Part shown: positions 34,660 through 43,785 of the stretch, one piece after another
How positions within the stretch are numbered: position 1 is the first letter of the stretch
Layout of the letters: every line of letters begins with the position of its first letter
Assembly (NCBI RefSeq): GCF_014200505.1
Contig: NZ_JACHBX010000006.1
Span: 1 to 64,000 of the forward strand
Length of the DNA stretch: 64,000 nt
Reading direction: 5' to 3'
From: Massilia aurea
GTDB taxonomy: Bacteria; Pseudomonadota; Gammaproteobacteria; Burkholderiales; Burkholderiaceae_D
Made by a program: the position numbers and the translations under genes
The notes under the pieces: generated by a model
Database searches by the model: none
What the model was told of the DNA's origin: nothing
Seen by the model: the letters and a program-made list of their open reading frames with translations, nothing else

Positions 34660-36162
34660 ATGATGCAGTCTACAATTTCAACATTTCCACCGTACCTGAG
34701 CCTGGCCATCTGGCTCCCGATCCTGTTCGGCGTGCTGGTCCTGGCCGTCGGCCGCGACAAGAATGCCGGCATGGTACGCATGCTCTCGCTCGTGGGCGCC
34801 ATCGTCAGCCTGTTGCCGACGATCCCCCTGATCACAAACTTCGACAACGCCGCCCACGGCATGCAGTTCTTTGAACAAGCGGCCTGGATCGATCGCTTCA
34901 ACATCTTCTACCGCCTGGGTGTCGATGGACTGTCGCTGTGGTTCGTGCCGCTGACCGCCTTCATCACGATCATCGTCGTGCTGGCGGCCTGGGAAGTGAT
35001 CCAGGAACGTGTCGCCCAGTACATGGGTTCGTTCCTGATCCTGTCGGGTCTGATGATCGGCGTGTTCTGCGCGCTGGACGGCCTGCTGTTCTACTTCTTC
35101 TTCGAAGCGACGCTGATCCCGATGTTCATCATCATTGGCGTGTTCGGCGGCCCGAACCGCGTGTATGCAGCGTTCAAGTTCTTCCTGTACACGTTCTTCG
35201 GTTCGCTGCTGACGCTGGTCGCGATCATCTACCTGTACAACGCATCGGGTACGTTCAACATCCTCGACTGGCACCTGCTGCCATTGACGATGAAAGAGCA
35301 GATCCTGATCTTCTGCGCGTTCTTCATGGCATTTGCCGTCAAGGTGCCAATGTGGCCAGTGCACACGTGGCTGCCGGATGCCCACGTCGAAGCGCCAACC
35401 GGCGGTTCGGTCGTGCTGGCCGCGATCATGCTGAAGCTGGGCGCCTACGGTTTCCTGCGCTTCTCGCTGCCGATCACCCCGGACGCAAGCCAGTACCTGG
35501 CGCCGGTCGTCATCGTGCTGTCGCTGATCGCCGTGATCTACATCGGTCTGGTCGCGCTGGTCCAGAAGGACATGAAGAAACTGGTGGCGTACTCGTCGAT
35601 TGCTCACATGGGCTTCGTCACGCTGGGCTTCTTCATGTTTAACGACCTGGGCGTGCAGGGCGGCCTGATGCAGGCAATCTCGCACGGCTTCGTGTCGGGC
35701 GCGATGTTCCTGTGTATTGGCGTGCTGTACGACCGTGTCCACTCGCGTGAAATCGCCGCCTACGGTGGTGTGGTTAACACGATGCCGAAGTTCGCTGCGT
35801 TCGCCGTGCTGTTCTCGATGGCCAATGCCGGCCTGCCGGCGACGTCGGGCTTCATCGGCGAGTTCATGGTCATCCTGGGCGCGGTCGAGTTCAACTTCTG
35901 GACCGGTCTTGCTTCGGGCACCGCGCTGATCCTGGGCGCCGCCTACTCGCTGTGGATGGTCAAGCGCGTCATCTTCGGCCCGGTCGCCAACAAGCATGTC
36001 GCCGAGCTGGTCGACCTGAACGGCCGTGAGTTCGCCATCCTGTCGGTGCTGGCCATCGCCACCCTGGCCATGGGCCTGTACCCGGCGCCGATCGCCGACA
36101 CCCTGCAGGTGTCGGTCACCGATCTCCTGCAACATGTCGCAGTCAGCAAAGTGCCTCAATAA
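34660..36162 (+). CDS. nuoM: NADH-quinone oxidoreductase subunit M
   Basis: A 500-residue antiporter-like membrane subunit with about 14 helices. 'RLGVDGLSLWFVPLTAF', 'FAVKVPMWPVHTWLPDAHVEAPTGGSVVLAAIMLKLGAYGFLRF', and 'DMKKLVAYSSIAHMGFV' are hallmark motifs with the Lys and Glu residues of the proton path. Follows nuoL by 22 bp; nuoN starts 6 bp after it. Confidence 0.98.
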   Translation: MMQSTISTFPPYLSLAIWLPILFGVLVLAVGRDKNAGMVRMLSLVGAIVSLLPTIPLITNFDNAAHGMQFFEQAAWIDRFNIFYRLGVDGLSLWFVPLTAFITIIVVLAAWEVIQERVAQYMGSFLILSGLMIGVFCALDGLLFYFFFEATLIPMFIIIGVFGGPNRVYAAFKFFLYTFFGSLLTLVAIIYLYNASGTFNILDWHLLPLTMKEQILIFCAFFMAFAVKVPMWPVHTWLPDAHVEAPTGGSVVLAAIMLKLGAYGFLRFSLPITPDASQYLAPVVIVLSLIAVIYIGLVALVQKDMKKLVAYSSIAHMGFVTLGFFMFNDLGVQGGLMQAISHGFVSGAMFLCIGVLYDRVHSREIAAYGGVVNTMPKFAAFAVLFSMANAGLPATSGFIGEFMVILGAVEFNFWTGLASGTALILGAAYSLWMVKRVIFGPVANKHVAELVDLNGREFAILSVLAIATLAMGLYPAPIADTLQVSVTDLLQHVAVSKVPQ

Positions 36163-36168
36163 AACGCC

Positions 36169-37683
36169 ATGAACGAGATGAACACAACCCTGTTATCGGC
36201 GGTCGACACCAATCTGGTGCCGGTCTACGCCGAGATCTTCCTCCTGATCGCCACCTCGGCGATCCTGCTGATCGACATGTACCTGAAGGCCGGCAAGCGC
36301 AACCTGACGTATGCGCTGTCGCTGCTGGCAATCGCCGGTTGCGCCGTGTTCTCCTTCGTCGATTTCAATGCCGGCACGACCGTCTTCACCTTCAACGGGA
36401 TGTACGTGTCCGACCCGATGTCGAACCTGCTCAAGCTTTTCACCTATGCAGCCACGGCAATGACCCTGGTCTATTCGCGCCAGTACATTGGCGAGCGCGA
36501 CATGATGTCGGGTAACCTGGGCGGCGAGTTCTACGTGCTCGCGCTGTTCGCGATGCTGGGCCAGATGATCATGATCTCAGGTAACAGCATGCTGTCGATC
36601 TACCTGGGCCTGGAACTGATGTCGCTGTCGACCTACGCTCTCGTGGCCCTGCGCCGTGATCACGCGATCTCGACCGAAGCGGCGATGAAGTACTTCGTCC
36701 TCGGCGCACTGGCCTCGGGCTTCCTGCTGTACGGCATGTCGATGATCTACGGCGCCACCGGTTCGCTGGACATCACCACGATCGGCCAGGTCACGAGCGC
36801 CAACCAGGCGGATCCGATGATCCTGGTCTTCGGCCTGGTGTTCCTGGTGGCTGGCCTGGCGTTCAAGCTCGGCGTCGTGCCATTCCACATGTGGGTGCCG
36901 GACGTGGTGCAGGGCGCCCCGACGGCCGTCACGATCCTGCTGGGCGGCGCGCCGAAGCTGGCAACGTTCGCCATCATCATCCGCCTGCTGGTCGAAGCGC
37001 TGCCATCGATGGCATTCGACTGGCAGCAGATGCTGATGGTCGTGGCCGTGCTGTCGCTGGCGTTCGGTAACATCACCGCGATCGCGCAGACCAATCTCAA
37101 GCGCATGCTGGCCTACTCGACCATTGCCCAGATGGGCTTTGTCGTGCTGGCCCTGGTGGTGGGCAATATCGGTGGCGATACGACCGATGCAGCCGCTGCC
37201 TACAGCGCCGGTATGTACTACACGATCATCTACGTGCTCACGACGGTCGGTACCTTCGGCCTGATCATGATGCTGGCCCGTGCCGGCCATGAAGCTGAGC
37301 TGATCAGCGACTTCAAGGGTCTTGGCAAGCGCAGCCCATGGTTCGCGATTGTCATGACCATCCTGATGTTCTCGCTGGCTGGCGTGCCGCCGATGGTGGG
37401 CTTCATCGCCAAGTACGCAGTGCTGCAGGCCGTGGCCAATGCCGGCATGGTGTGGCTGGCCGTCGTCGCGGTGATGTTCTCGCTGATCGGCGCGTTCTAC
37501 TACCTGCGCATCGTCAAGACCATCTGGTTCGACGAAGCCGTCGACACTTCGGCCATTTCGACCCCGCTGGACATGCGCATCATCATGTCGCTCAACGGCG
37601 TGGCGATCGTGGTAATGGGCGTGATTCCAGGCAGCCTGCTGGCCGTCTGCTACAGCGCCATGCAAGCCACGCTGGCCAAGTAA
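36169..37683 (+). CDS. nuoN: NADH-quinone oxidoreductase subunit N
   Basis: A 504-residue antiporter-like membrane subunit, the last structural gene of complex I. 'GLELMSLSTYALVALRRDH', 'FKLGVVPFHMWVPDVVQGAPTAVTILLGGAPKLA', and 'NLKRMLAYSTIAQMGFV' identify it. A second ATG three codons downstream is an alternative start; neither has a strong ribosome-binding site, which suggests coupling to nuoM. Confidence 0.98.
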   Translation: MNEMNTTLLSAVDTNLVPVYAEIFLLIATSAILLIDMYLKAGKRNLTYALSLLAIAGCAVFSFVDFNAGTTVFTFNGMYVSDPMSNLLKLFTYAATAMTLVYSRQYIGERDMMSGNLGGEFYVLALFAMLGQMIMISGNSMLSIYLGLELMSLSTYALVALRRDHAISTEAAMKYFVLGALASGFLLYGMSMIYGATGSLDITTIGQVTSANQADPMILVFGLVFLVAGLAFKLGVVPFHMWVPDVVQGAPTAVTILLGGAPKLATFAIIIRLLVEALPSMAFDWQQMLMVVAVLSLAFGNITAIAQTNLKRMLAYSTIAQMGFVVLALVVGNIGGDTTDAAAAYSAGMYYTIIYVLTTVGTFGLIMMLARAGHEAELISDFKGLGKRSPWFAIVMTILMFSLAGVPPMVGFIAKYAVLQAVANAGMVWLAVVAVMFSLIGAFYYLRIVKTIWFDEAVDTSAISTPLDMRIIMSLNGVAIVVMGVIPGSLLAVCYSAMQATLAK

Positions 37684-37686
37684 GGC

Positions 37687-38013
37687 GTGGATCTGAACCT
37701 GGCCGCCTGGCTGGTGGTGCTGCTTGCACTGGCCGCCGCCAACCTGCCGTTCATCAACGAGCGCCTGTTCGGGCTCGTGACGCTCCCCAGCCGCAAGCCG
37801 GCCGGGGAGCGCCGCACCAAGCCGTTCCCGGTGCGGTTGCTCGAACTGATCGTGCTGTACTTCGTGGTGGGCTTCATTGCCCGCCTGCTCGAATCGCGCA
37901 TCGGGTCGGTGGCCGCGCAGACCTGGGAGTTTCACGCCGTGACCGGCTGCCTGTTCCTGGTACTGGCGTTTCCCGGCTTCGTGATGCGGTATCTGCACAA
38001 GCCACGCAGGTAG
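37687..38013 (+). CDS. DUF2818-family membrane protein
   Basis: A 108-residue protein starting with GTG 3 bp after the nuoN stop. It has three hydrophobic segments (about 5-22, 50-66, 85-100) and 'NLPFINERLFG' after the first, as in DUF2818. The family is regularly found directly after nuoN in beta-proteobacteria, so it may aid complex I assembly or stability; this is suggested by context only. Confidence 0.85.
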   Translation: MDLNLAAWLVVLLALAAANLPFINERLFGLVTLPSRKPAGERRTKPFPVRLLELIVLYFVVGFIARLLESRIGSVAAQTWEFHAVTGCLFLVLAFPGFVMRYLHKPRR

Positions 38014-38072
38014 AGATCGAGCGGTTCGCTTATGATGCTTCGTATCGCAGCCTCAACGATAAGGAGCACATA

Positions 38073-38627
38073 GTGTCGGAACTGAAAGAAACCCGCCTCG
38101 ACGGCAGCGTCGTCTACGATGGTCACTTCCTGAAGGTCGAACGCGACCGCATTCGCCTGCCGGATGGCAAGGAAAGCCACCGCGAATTCATCCGCCACCC
38201 CGGCGCCGTTGTCATCCTCCCGCTATTGCCCGATGGGCGCATCCTGCTGGAACGCCAGTTCCGCTACCCGAACGGCAAGGTCTTCATCGAATTCCCGGCC
38301 GGTAAGATCGATCCGGGCGAAGACCACCTCGACTGCGCCAGGCGCGAACTGGTCGAGGAGACCGGCTACACGGCGGCCAAGTGGCGCTTCGTCTGCACCA
38401 TCCACAATGCCATTGCCTACTCGGACGAGCACCTCGAGATCTTCCTGGCCGAAGACCTGACGCACGGCGAGCAACAGCTCGACGCCGGCGAATTCCTCGA
38501 ACTGTTCAGTGTCACGCTGCCCGAACTGCTGGAGCTCGTGCGCCGTGGCGAGATCACCGACGTCAAAACGATCATCGGCACGTTCTGGCTCGAGAAGATC
38601 CTGGCCGGCGACTGGACGCCCGCCTGA
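38073..38627 (+). CDS. NUDIX hydrolase, ADP-ribose pyrophosphatase type
   Basis: A 184-residue enzyme. The complete NUDIX box 'GKIDPGEDHLDCARRELVEETGY' region lies near residues 80-102, preceded by 'LPDGRILLERQFRYPNGKVFIEFPAGK', the ADP-ribose pyrophosphatase (NudF/YffH-like) pattern. It hydrolyses nucleoside diphosphate derivatives such as ADP-ribose to AMP and sugar phosphate. GTG start at 38073 with AAGGAG 7 bases upstream. Last gene of the nuo-associated cluster. Confidence 0.92.
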   Translation: MSELKETRLDGSVVYDGHFLKVERDRIRLPDGKESHREFIRHPGAVVILPLLPDGRILLERQFRYPNGKVFIEFPAGKIDPGEDHLDCARRELVEETGYTAAKWRFVCTIHNAIAYSDEHLEIFLAEDLTHGEQQLDAGEFLELFSVTLPELLELVRRGEITDVKTIIGTFWLEKILAGDWTPA

Positions 38628-38632
38628 ACACG

Positions 38633-39328
38633 ATGCAGCCTTGGTTGTTTGCAGCAGTGCTATCCCTGTTGGCTTCGTCGGTGTCGGCGCAGACGCGCAC
38701 GTCGCTGCAGGCGCGCTGCGAAGACACGATCGGCGAGAGCATCTCGGTGCTGTCGACGCGCGGGCAGGGCTACCGGATCGACAACACGCGCTCGTTCTAC
38801 GACCTCACGCGCCTGATGCCCAGCGTGCGGCGCGGGTCGTGGGTGCTGGGCCTGACGCACACCGAAGCACGCGTGCGCATCAAAGTCGACGGACGCATGC
38901 TGATCGACCCGGCGACGGGTTACGAATGCGTGGCGCCGCGCATTGACGTCAGTCTCGATTACGCGCCCATCGTCGTGTATGTCAGCCGCGAATTCCCGCC
39001 CGCGTCGTGCGCCTACCGCGAAGTGCTGGCTCATGAAATGCGCCACCTGACGACGTACCAGACCTTCATGCCGAAGGCCGAGGCCACCGTGCGCGCCCGG
39101 CTGGCGGCGCGCTTTGGCGGCAAGCCGCTGTATGCGCCCATCGGCCAGGCGCGGGGTCTGCTGCAGCGCGAGATCGACCGCAGCTGGATGCCCTACATTA
39201 AAGGCGAGATGGCCAAAGTTGAAGTACTGCAGGCCGCGATCGACACGCCGCAGGAGTACGCCCGCCTGGGCAAGGTTTGTGCAGGTGAGGTACAGTCCTT
39301 GCTGAGACCTGCACGGCGTAATGGATGA
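38633..39328 (+). CDS. Exported protein with HExxH motif, putative metalloprotease
   Basis: A 231-residue protein with a signal peptide (about 1-19, 'VSA-QT'). 'REVLAHEMRHLTTYQTF' near residue 140 contains HEMRH, an HExxH zinc-protease motif inside a predicted helix, so a periplasmic metallopeptidase is plausible. Three cysteines (near 25, 100 and 125) may form disulfides. It begins 5 bp after the NUDIX stop and its end overlaps ispD by 8 bases. No family name can be given with certainty. Confidence 0.75.
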   Translation: MQPWLFAAVLSLLASSVSAQTRTSLQARCEDTIGESISVLSTRGQGYRIDNTRSFYDLTRLMPSVRRGSWVLGLTHTEARVRIKVDGRMLIDPATGYECVAPRIDVSLDYAPIVVYVSREFPPASCAYREVLAHEMRHLTTYQTFMPKAEATVRARLAARFGGKPLYAPIGQARGLLQREIDRSWMPYIKGEMAKVEVLQAAIDTPQEYARLGKVCAGEVQSLLRPARRNG

Positions 39329-40067
39329 CAACCAGCTGTTGATGACAATGAACGAACAACCCGACGTAACCCGCCACGTGGCCCTGATTCCGGCCGCCGG
39401 TGTCGGCGCCCGCATGGCTGCCGGCAGTCCCAAGCAATACCTGCCGATCGGCGCCAAGCCCATGCTGCGCCACACGGTCGACGCTTTTCTCTCTAGCCCG
39501 CTGATTGCGCACACCTATGTAGTTGTCAGCGCGGACGACCCGTTCATCGACGCCGTTCTGCCGGACGCCAGCGATGGCGCGAGCCGCGTCACGGTCCTGC
39601 GCTGTGGCGGCGCGACGCGCATGGAATCGATCCGCAATGGCTTGCACGCGGTGCGCGCCGCGCTGGCCGATACCGACCACGTTCTCGTGCACGACGCCGC
39701 GCGCCCTGGCCTGAACGCAGCGCTGATCGAACGCCTGATCACCGAGACGGGTGACCATCCGGCCGGCGGGCTGCTGGCCTTGCCGGTGGTCGATACCGTC
39801 AAGCGCAGGGGCGACGATGGCATCGCCACCGTCGATCGTGCCAACCTGTGGCTGGCCCAGACGCCGCAGATGTTTACCTACGCGCTGCTGTGCCGCGCGC
39901 TCGACGCGGCGACCGACCCGGCCGCCATCACCGACGACGCCAGCGCCGTGCAAGCTCTCGGCCTGGCCCCCAGGCTGGTCGAAGGGCACCCGCGCAACCT
40001 GAAAGTCACGCTGCCATCGGACATCCGCATTGCCGAGATGTACCTGGCCGCCGACGCCTCCATTTGA
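39321..40067 (+). CDS. ispD: 2-C-methyl-D-erythritol 4-phosphate cytidylyltransferase
   Basis: A 248-residue cytidylyltransferase, third step of the MEP isoprenoid pathway (CTP plus MEP to CDP-ME). The nucleotide-binding loop is 'LIPAAGVGARMAAGSPKQYLPI', with further motifs 'VLVHDAARP', 'VVDTVKR' and 'TPQMFTYALL'. The ATG at 39321 overlaps the preceding gene by 8 bases; an internal ATG at 39348 is the other candidate start. ispF follows 21 bp later. Confidence 0.96.
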   Translation: MDDNQLLMTMNEQPDVTRHVALIPAAGVGARMAAGSPKQYLPIGAKPMLRHTVDAFLSSPLIAHTYVVVSADDPFIDAVLPDASDGASRVTVLRCGGATRMESIRNGLHAVRAALADTDHVLVHDAARPGLNAALIERLITETGDHPAGGLLALPVVDTVKRRGDDGIATVDRANLWLAQTPQMFTYALLCRALDAATDPAAITDDASAVQALGLAPRLVEGHPRNLKVTLPSDIRIAEMYLAADASI

Positions 40068-40088
40068 CCAAGACAAGAAACGACCATC

Positions 40089-40604
40089 ATGGCACTCGCA
40101 TCCTACAATCCCACTCCACCGTTTCGCATCGGCACCGGCTATGACAACCACGCGCTCGTCGAAGGGCGCAAGCTCATCGTTGGCGGCGTGACGATTCCGC
40201 ACCGCCTGGGCCTGCAAGGCCATTCGGATGCCGACGTGCTGCTGCACGCGATCATCGATTCGCTGTTGGGCGCGGCCGCGCTGGGCGACATCGGCAAGCA
40301 CTTCCCGGACACCGACCCGCTGTTCGCTGGCGCCGATTCACGCACGCTGCTGCGCGAAGTGGGGCACCGCGTGCTGCAATCGGGCTACACCATCGGCAAT
40401 ATCGACGCGACCATCATTGCGCAGCAACCGAAGATGGCGCCGCACATCCCGCTGATGGTCTCGCGCATTGCCGAAGACCTGGGCGTCTCGCCGCAGCAGG
40501 TCAACATCAAGGCCAAGACCAACGAGAAGCTTGGCTATCTCGGGCGCGAAGAAGGCATGGCCGCGCAATCGACCGCATTGCTGATCCGCGCGCCAGCCGA
40601 CTAA
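40089..40604 (+). CDS. ispF: 2-C-methyl-D-erythritol 2,4-cyclodiphosphate synthase
   Basis: A 171-residue trimeric zinc enzyme that converts CDP-ME 2-phosphate to the cyclodiphosphate. Metal ligands are Asp19 and His21 in 'GTGYDNHALVEGR' and His53 in 'GHSDADVLLHAIIDSLLGA'; 'GDIGKHFPDTDP' and 'KTNEKLGYLGREEG' complete the family motifs. About 11 residues longer than E. coli IspF at the N-terminus. Confidence 0.97.
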   Translation: MALASYNPTPPFRIGTGYDNHALVEGRKLIVGGVTIPHRLGLQGHSDADVLLHAIIDSLLGAAALGDIGKHFPDTDPLFAGADSRTLLREVGHRVLQSGYTIGNIDATIIAQQPKMAPHIPLMVSRIAEDLGVSPQQVNIKAKTNEKLGYLGREEGMAAQSTALLIRAPAD

Positions 40605-40644
40605 TCGGTCGACTGATCGTCGCCCACGGCAGGGGCGCTGGCTC

Positions 40645-40650
40645 TATAAT
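40645..40650 (+). promoter_or_regulatory. Consensus -10 box TATAAT next to the MFS start codon
   Basis: TATAAT ends 6 bases before the ATG at 40657, which places the expected transcription start on the A of the ATG. No ribosome-binding site is present in between, so a leaderless transcript is likely. The -35 region is not obvious. Confidence 0.5.
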
Positions 40651-40656
40651 TGCCAA

Positions 40657-41913
40657 ATGACAAACACCTCTGCCACCCTGTCGCCACGCGCGGCCTGGAC
40701 CCTGATCCTGGTGGCCAGCGCCGTCATGATGATCACGACGGGGACGCGCCTGACGAGCGGCCTGTTTCTGTCACCACTGAACACGGCTACCGGCCTGGGC
40801 GTGGCCACCATCAGCTTCGTGATGGCGGTGGCGCAGTTGATGTGGGGTGTGGCGCAGCCGGTCTTTGGCGCCGTGGCCGACAAATATGGCCCGGGCCGCG
40901 TGATTGCGCTGGGCGGCGTGATGCTGGCGGTCGGTACGGCCGCCACGCCGTTCGTCGGCTCCGAATGGGCGCTGCTGCTGACGATGGGCTTCCTGTCGGC
41001 GGCCGGGGCAGGGGCGGGCAGCTTCTCGATCCTGATCGGCGCCACGGCGCAGCGCCTGCCGCCCGAGCGCCGAGCGTTCGCATCCGGCTTCATCAATGCC
41101 GGCGGGTCCTTCGGCCAATTCGCGCTGGCCCCGCTGATGGGTGCGATCATCGCCGGCGCTGGCTGGATCGTGGCGATGCTGACCCTGGCGGGGACTGCAT
41201 TGCTCACCATTCCGCTGGCCTGGCCGCTGCGGCGCAAGCGCGCCGCCGTCGCGCCCGCATTGACCGCGGCAGTGCCGGCAACACCAGCGCTACCACCCAT
41301 CGCCCTCGGCCAGCAACTGCGCCAGGCACTGCGCGACCGCAGCTACCTGTGCCTGCATGCTGGCTTTTTCACCTGCGGCTTTCACATCGCCTTTCTCGTC
41401 ACCCACTTGCCGGGCGAAGTCGCCATGTGCGGCTTGCCGACGACGGTGTCGGCCGCGGCGCTCGCGCTGATTGGTCTGTTCAACATTGCCGGCAGCCTGT
41501 CGGCTGGCATGCTGGCCTCGCGTTATCGGATGAAGTCGCTGCTGTTCTGGATCTACGCGAGCCGTGTCGTCATCGTCGGCCTGTATCTGCTGGCGCCCAA
41601 GACCGCGTGGACCTTTTATATTTTTGCTGGCGCGCTGGGCTTTACCTGGCTGGCCACGGTGCCGCCCACGGCGGGGCTGGTCGGCAAATTGTTCGGCGTG
41701 CGTTACCTGGCGACGCTGTTCGGCATGACCCTGCTGTCGCACCAGATTGGCGGCTTCTTCGGCGCCTGGCTGGGCGGGCTGGCCGTCGTCCACACGGGTG
41801 ACTACAGCTGGATGTGGTACGCCGACATGGCCCTGGCGACGGCTGCCGCGCTGATCAATCTGCCGATCCGCGAAGCGCACGTGGTCCGTACGCCCGTGCT
41901 GGCGAAGGCGTAA
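40657..41913 (+). CDS. MFS transporter
   Basis: A 418-residue inner-membrane carrier with 12 predicted helices and a cytoplasmic loop (about 188-225). 'AVAQLMWGVAQPVFGAVADKYGPGRVIALGG' is the MFS motif A region (loop 2-3). 'FINAGGSFGQFALAPLMG' is typical of the monocarboxylate/oxalate-formate antiporter-like group. The substrate is unknown. Probably transcribed as a leaderless message. It is followed by a small gene 2 bp after its stop. Confidence 0.88.
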   Translation: MTNTSATLSPRAAWTLILVASAVMMITTGTRLTSGLFLSPLNTATGLGVATISFVMAVAQLMWGVAQPVFGAVADKYGPGRVIALGGVMLAVGTAATPFVGSEWALLLTMGFLSAAGAGAGSFSILIGATAQRLPPERRAFASGFINAGGSFGQFALAPLMGAIIAGAGWIVAMLTLAGTALLTIPLAWPLRRKRAAVAPALTAAVPATPALPPIALGQQLRQALRDRSYLCLHAGFFTCGFHIAFLVTHLPGEVAMCGLPTTVSAAALALIGLFNIAGSLSAGMLASRYRMKSLLFWIYASRVVIVGLYLLAPKTAWTFYIFAGALGFTWLATVPPTAGLVGKLFGVRYLATLFGMTLLSHQIGGFFGAWLGGLAVVHTGDYSWMWYADMALATAAALINLPIREAHVVRTPVLAKA

Positions 41914-41915
41914 CG

Positions 41916-42221
41916 ATGGCGCGCGATGCATGGGCATACCGCGAGGTGGCGGTGGAATCGAGGCTGGACTGGCGTGGCCGGCCGTGCATTTCGCCCGTCT
42001 CGGGGCAGGCGTTTTCGACCGGCATGCGGGTGCACTGTTCGCGCCGCCTGCTCGACCTGGCGCAGTACCCGCTTGGCACGTCGTTCCTGCTGTCGGTGCG
42101 CATCAGCGACCGCCAGGGCGGGGCGCCGTTCCTGTATGCGTGGCATGGCGATCCGGTGGTGGTCCTGACCAAGGCACGGCGCAAGCGCTTCCTGCAGATG
42201 TACCGGCGCCTGCGCCTGTAA
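41916..42221 (+). CDS. Small protein of unknown function
   Basis: A 101-residue basic protein starting 2 bp after the MFS stop and so probably co-transcribed with it. It has two Cys and 'YREVAVESRLDWRGRPCISPVSGQAF' at the N-terminus, then alternating strands and an Arg/Lys-rich C-terminal helix 'LTKARRKRFLQMYRRLRL'. No signal peptide, membrane segment or known domain. Confidence 0.6.
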   Translation: MARDAWAYREVAVESRLDWRGRPCISPVSGQAFSTGMRVHCSRRLLDLAQYPLGTSFLLSVRISDRQGGAPFLYAWHGDPVVVLTKARRKRFLQMYRRLRL

Positions 42222-42293
42222 CGGCCCAGCGTCGCGATGAAAATGGGTATCATGAGAGATCGATAACACATCATGCATACTCAAAGGATCGCC

Positions 42294-42848
42294 ATGACCA
42301 CCAAGAAAATCGCCGTCCTCGTCGGCAGCCTGCGCAAGGAATCGTTCACCCGCCGCGTTGCCAACAGCCTCATCGCCGTGGCCCCGGACGGGTTTGAACT
42401 GACGATCGTCGAATTGCGCGACCTGCCGCTGTACAACGAGGACGACGAGACCGCCACGCCGCCACCCGCGTTCACGGTGTTTCGCGAGGCGATCCAGAGC
42501 GCGGACGGCATCCTGTTCTGCACGCCCGAATACAACCGCTCGGTGCCTGGTTCGCTCAAGAACGCGATCGATGTCGGCTCGCGCCCGTATGGCAAGGCAG
42601 CGTTCGCCGACAAGCCGTGCGCCGTGGTCAGCGTTTCGCCGGGCGCCCTGGGCGGCTTCGGCGCCAACCACCACCTGCGCCAGATGCTGCCGTTCCTGAA
42701 CATGCCGACGATGCCGGCGCCGGAGGCCTATATTGGCGGCGTCGCCAGCAAGTACGAGGGCGACCGGCTGGTCGACGACAGCGCGCGCGCCTTCTTTGAA
42801 AAATTCATGGCCGCATTCGGCGCCTGGGTCACGCAGCACGCCCGATGA
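42294..42848 (+). CDS. NADPH-dependent FMN reductase (ChrR/YieF-like)
   Basis: A 184-residue flavodoxin-like enzyme. 'VLVGSLRKESFTRRVANSL' binds the FMN phosphate and 'TPEYNRSVPGSLKNAIDVGSRP' is the family signature. It reduces quinones, chromate or other acceptors with NAD(P)H. AAAGGA 5-6 bases upstream fixes the ATG at 42294. Its stop overlaps the start of the ion channel gene by 4 bases, an arrangement that suggests linked expression. Confidence 0.93.
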   Translation: MTTKKIAVLVGSLRKESFTRRVANSLIAVAPDGFELTIVELRDLPLYNEDDETATPPPAFTVFREAIQSADGILFCTPEYNRSVPGSLKNAIDVGSRPYGKAAFADKPCAVVSVSPGALGGFGANHHLRQMLPFLNMPTMPAPEAYIGGVASKYEGDRLVDDSARAFFEKFMAAFGAWVTQHAR

Positions 42849-43762
42849 GCCGGGCGACCGACAGCCACACCGCACCGGCCGCGCCGCGCGATATGCCAAC
42901 CCTGCTGGGCCGCCCGCCCGGCGGCTGGCGCGCGCGCATGTTCGACGTCATCTTCGGCACCGACACGCCGGCCGGGCGCCGCTTCGACCTCGCGCTGGTG
43001 GCGATCATCCTGCTCAGCATCCTTACCGTGGTGCTCGACAGCGTGCCGGCCATTGGCCGGCGCTACGCAGCGCAGATGTCGGTGCTCGAATGGACGTTTA
43101 CGATTTTCTTCACGCTCGAGTACATCGCGCGCCTTGTCTGCGTGCAGCGCCCGATGCGCTATGCGCGCAGCTTCTATGGCGTGATCGATCTGGTCTCGGT
43201 GCTGCCGACCTGGATTTCGCTGCTGGTCCCGGGCAGCCAGGTATTTCTCGACGTGCGCATCCTGCGCCTGCTGCGCATCTTCCGCATCCTCAAGCTCACG
43301 CGCTATGTCGACGAGTACACGCGTCTCGGTGAGGCGCTGGTGGCCAGCAAGCGCAAGATCATGGTGTTCCTGTCGGTCGTGCTGATGCTGATCCTGATTC
43401 TGGGCACCGTCATGTACGTGGTCGAGGGGCCCGAGAGCGGCTTTACCAGCATCCCGATGGCGATGTACTGGGCCACGGTGACGATCACGACGGTCGGCTA
43501 TGGCGACATCACGCCGCACACGCATCTGGGCAAGGCGATTGCGTCGTTCATGATGCTGCTCGGCTGGGGCATCCTGGCGGTGCCGACCGGGATCGTCAGC
43601 GCCGAGATGACGTCACAGAAGCTGGCGCGCCATGCGCCGCGCGGCGAACCGCGTACCTGCAGCAGCTGCGGCAGTTCGGACCACGACCCGCGCGCGCAGT
43701 TCTGCAAGGATTGCGGCGCGGGGCTCGCAGCAGGGGCTTCCCGCGCAATCAATCCATCCTGA
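42845..43762 (+). CDS. Voltage-gated-type potassium channel with C-terminal zinc ribbon
   Basis: A 305-residue ion transporter of the six-helix family. Helices S1-S4 lie at about 45-160 with a positively charged S4 ('DVRILRLLRIFRILKLTRYVDEY'). The pore region has selectivity filter TVGYGD at 216-221, followed by S6. The cytoplasmic tail ends with a zinc ribbon, CxxC-x11-CxxC ('CSSCGSS...FCKDCG', about 276-294). It overlaps the FMN reductase gene by 4 bases, hinting at redox-linked control of potassium flux (inference). Confidence 0.92.
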   Translation: MSRATDSHTAPAAPRDMPTLLGRPPGGWRARMFDVIFGTDTPAGRRFDLALVAIILLSILTVVLDSVPAIGRRYAAQMSVLEWTFTIFFTLEYIARLVCVQRPMRYARSFYGVIDLVSVLPTWISLLVPGSQVFLDVRILRLLRIFRILKLTRYVDEYTRLGEALVASKRKIMVFLSVVLMLILILGTVMYVVEGPESGFTSIPMAMYWATVTITTVGYGDITPHTHLGKAIASFMMLLGWGILAVPTGIVSAEMTSQKLARHAPRGEPRTCSSCGSSDHDPRAQFCKDCGAGLAAGASRAINPS

Positions 43763-43785
43763 ACCCTTCACGAAAAAACCATCTC

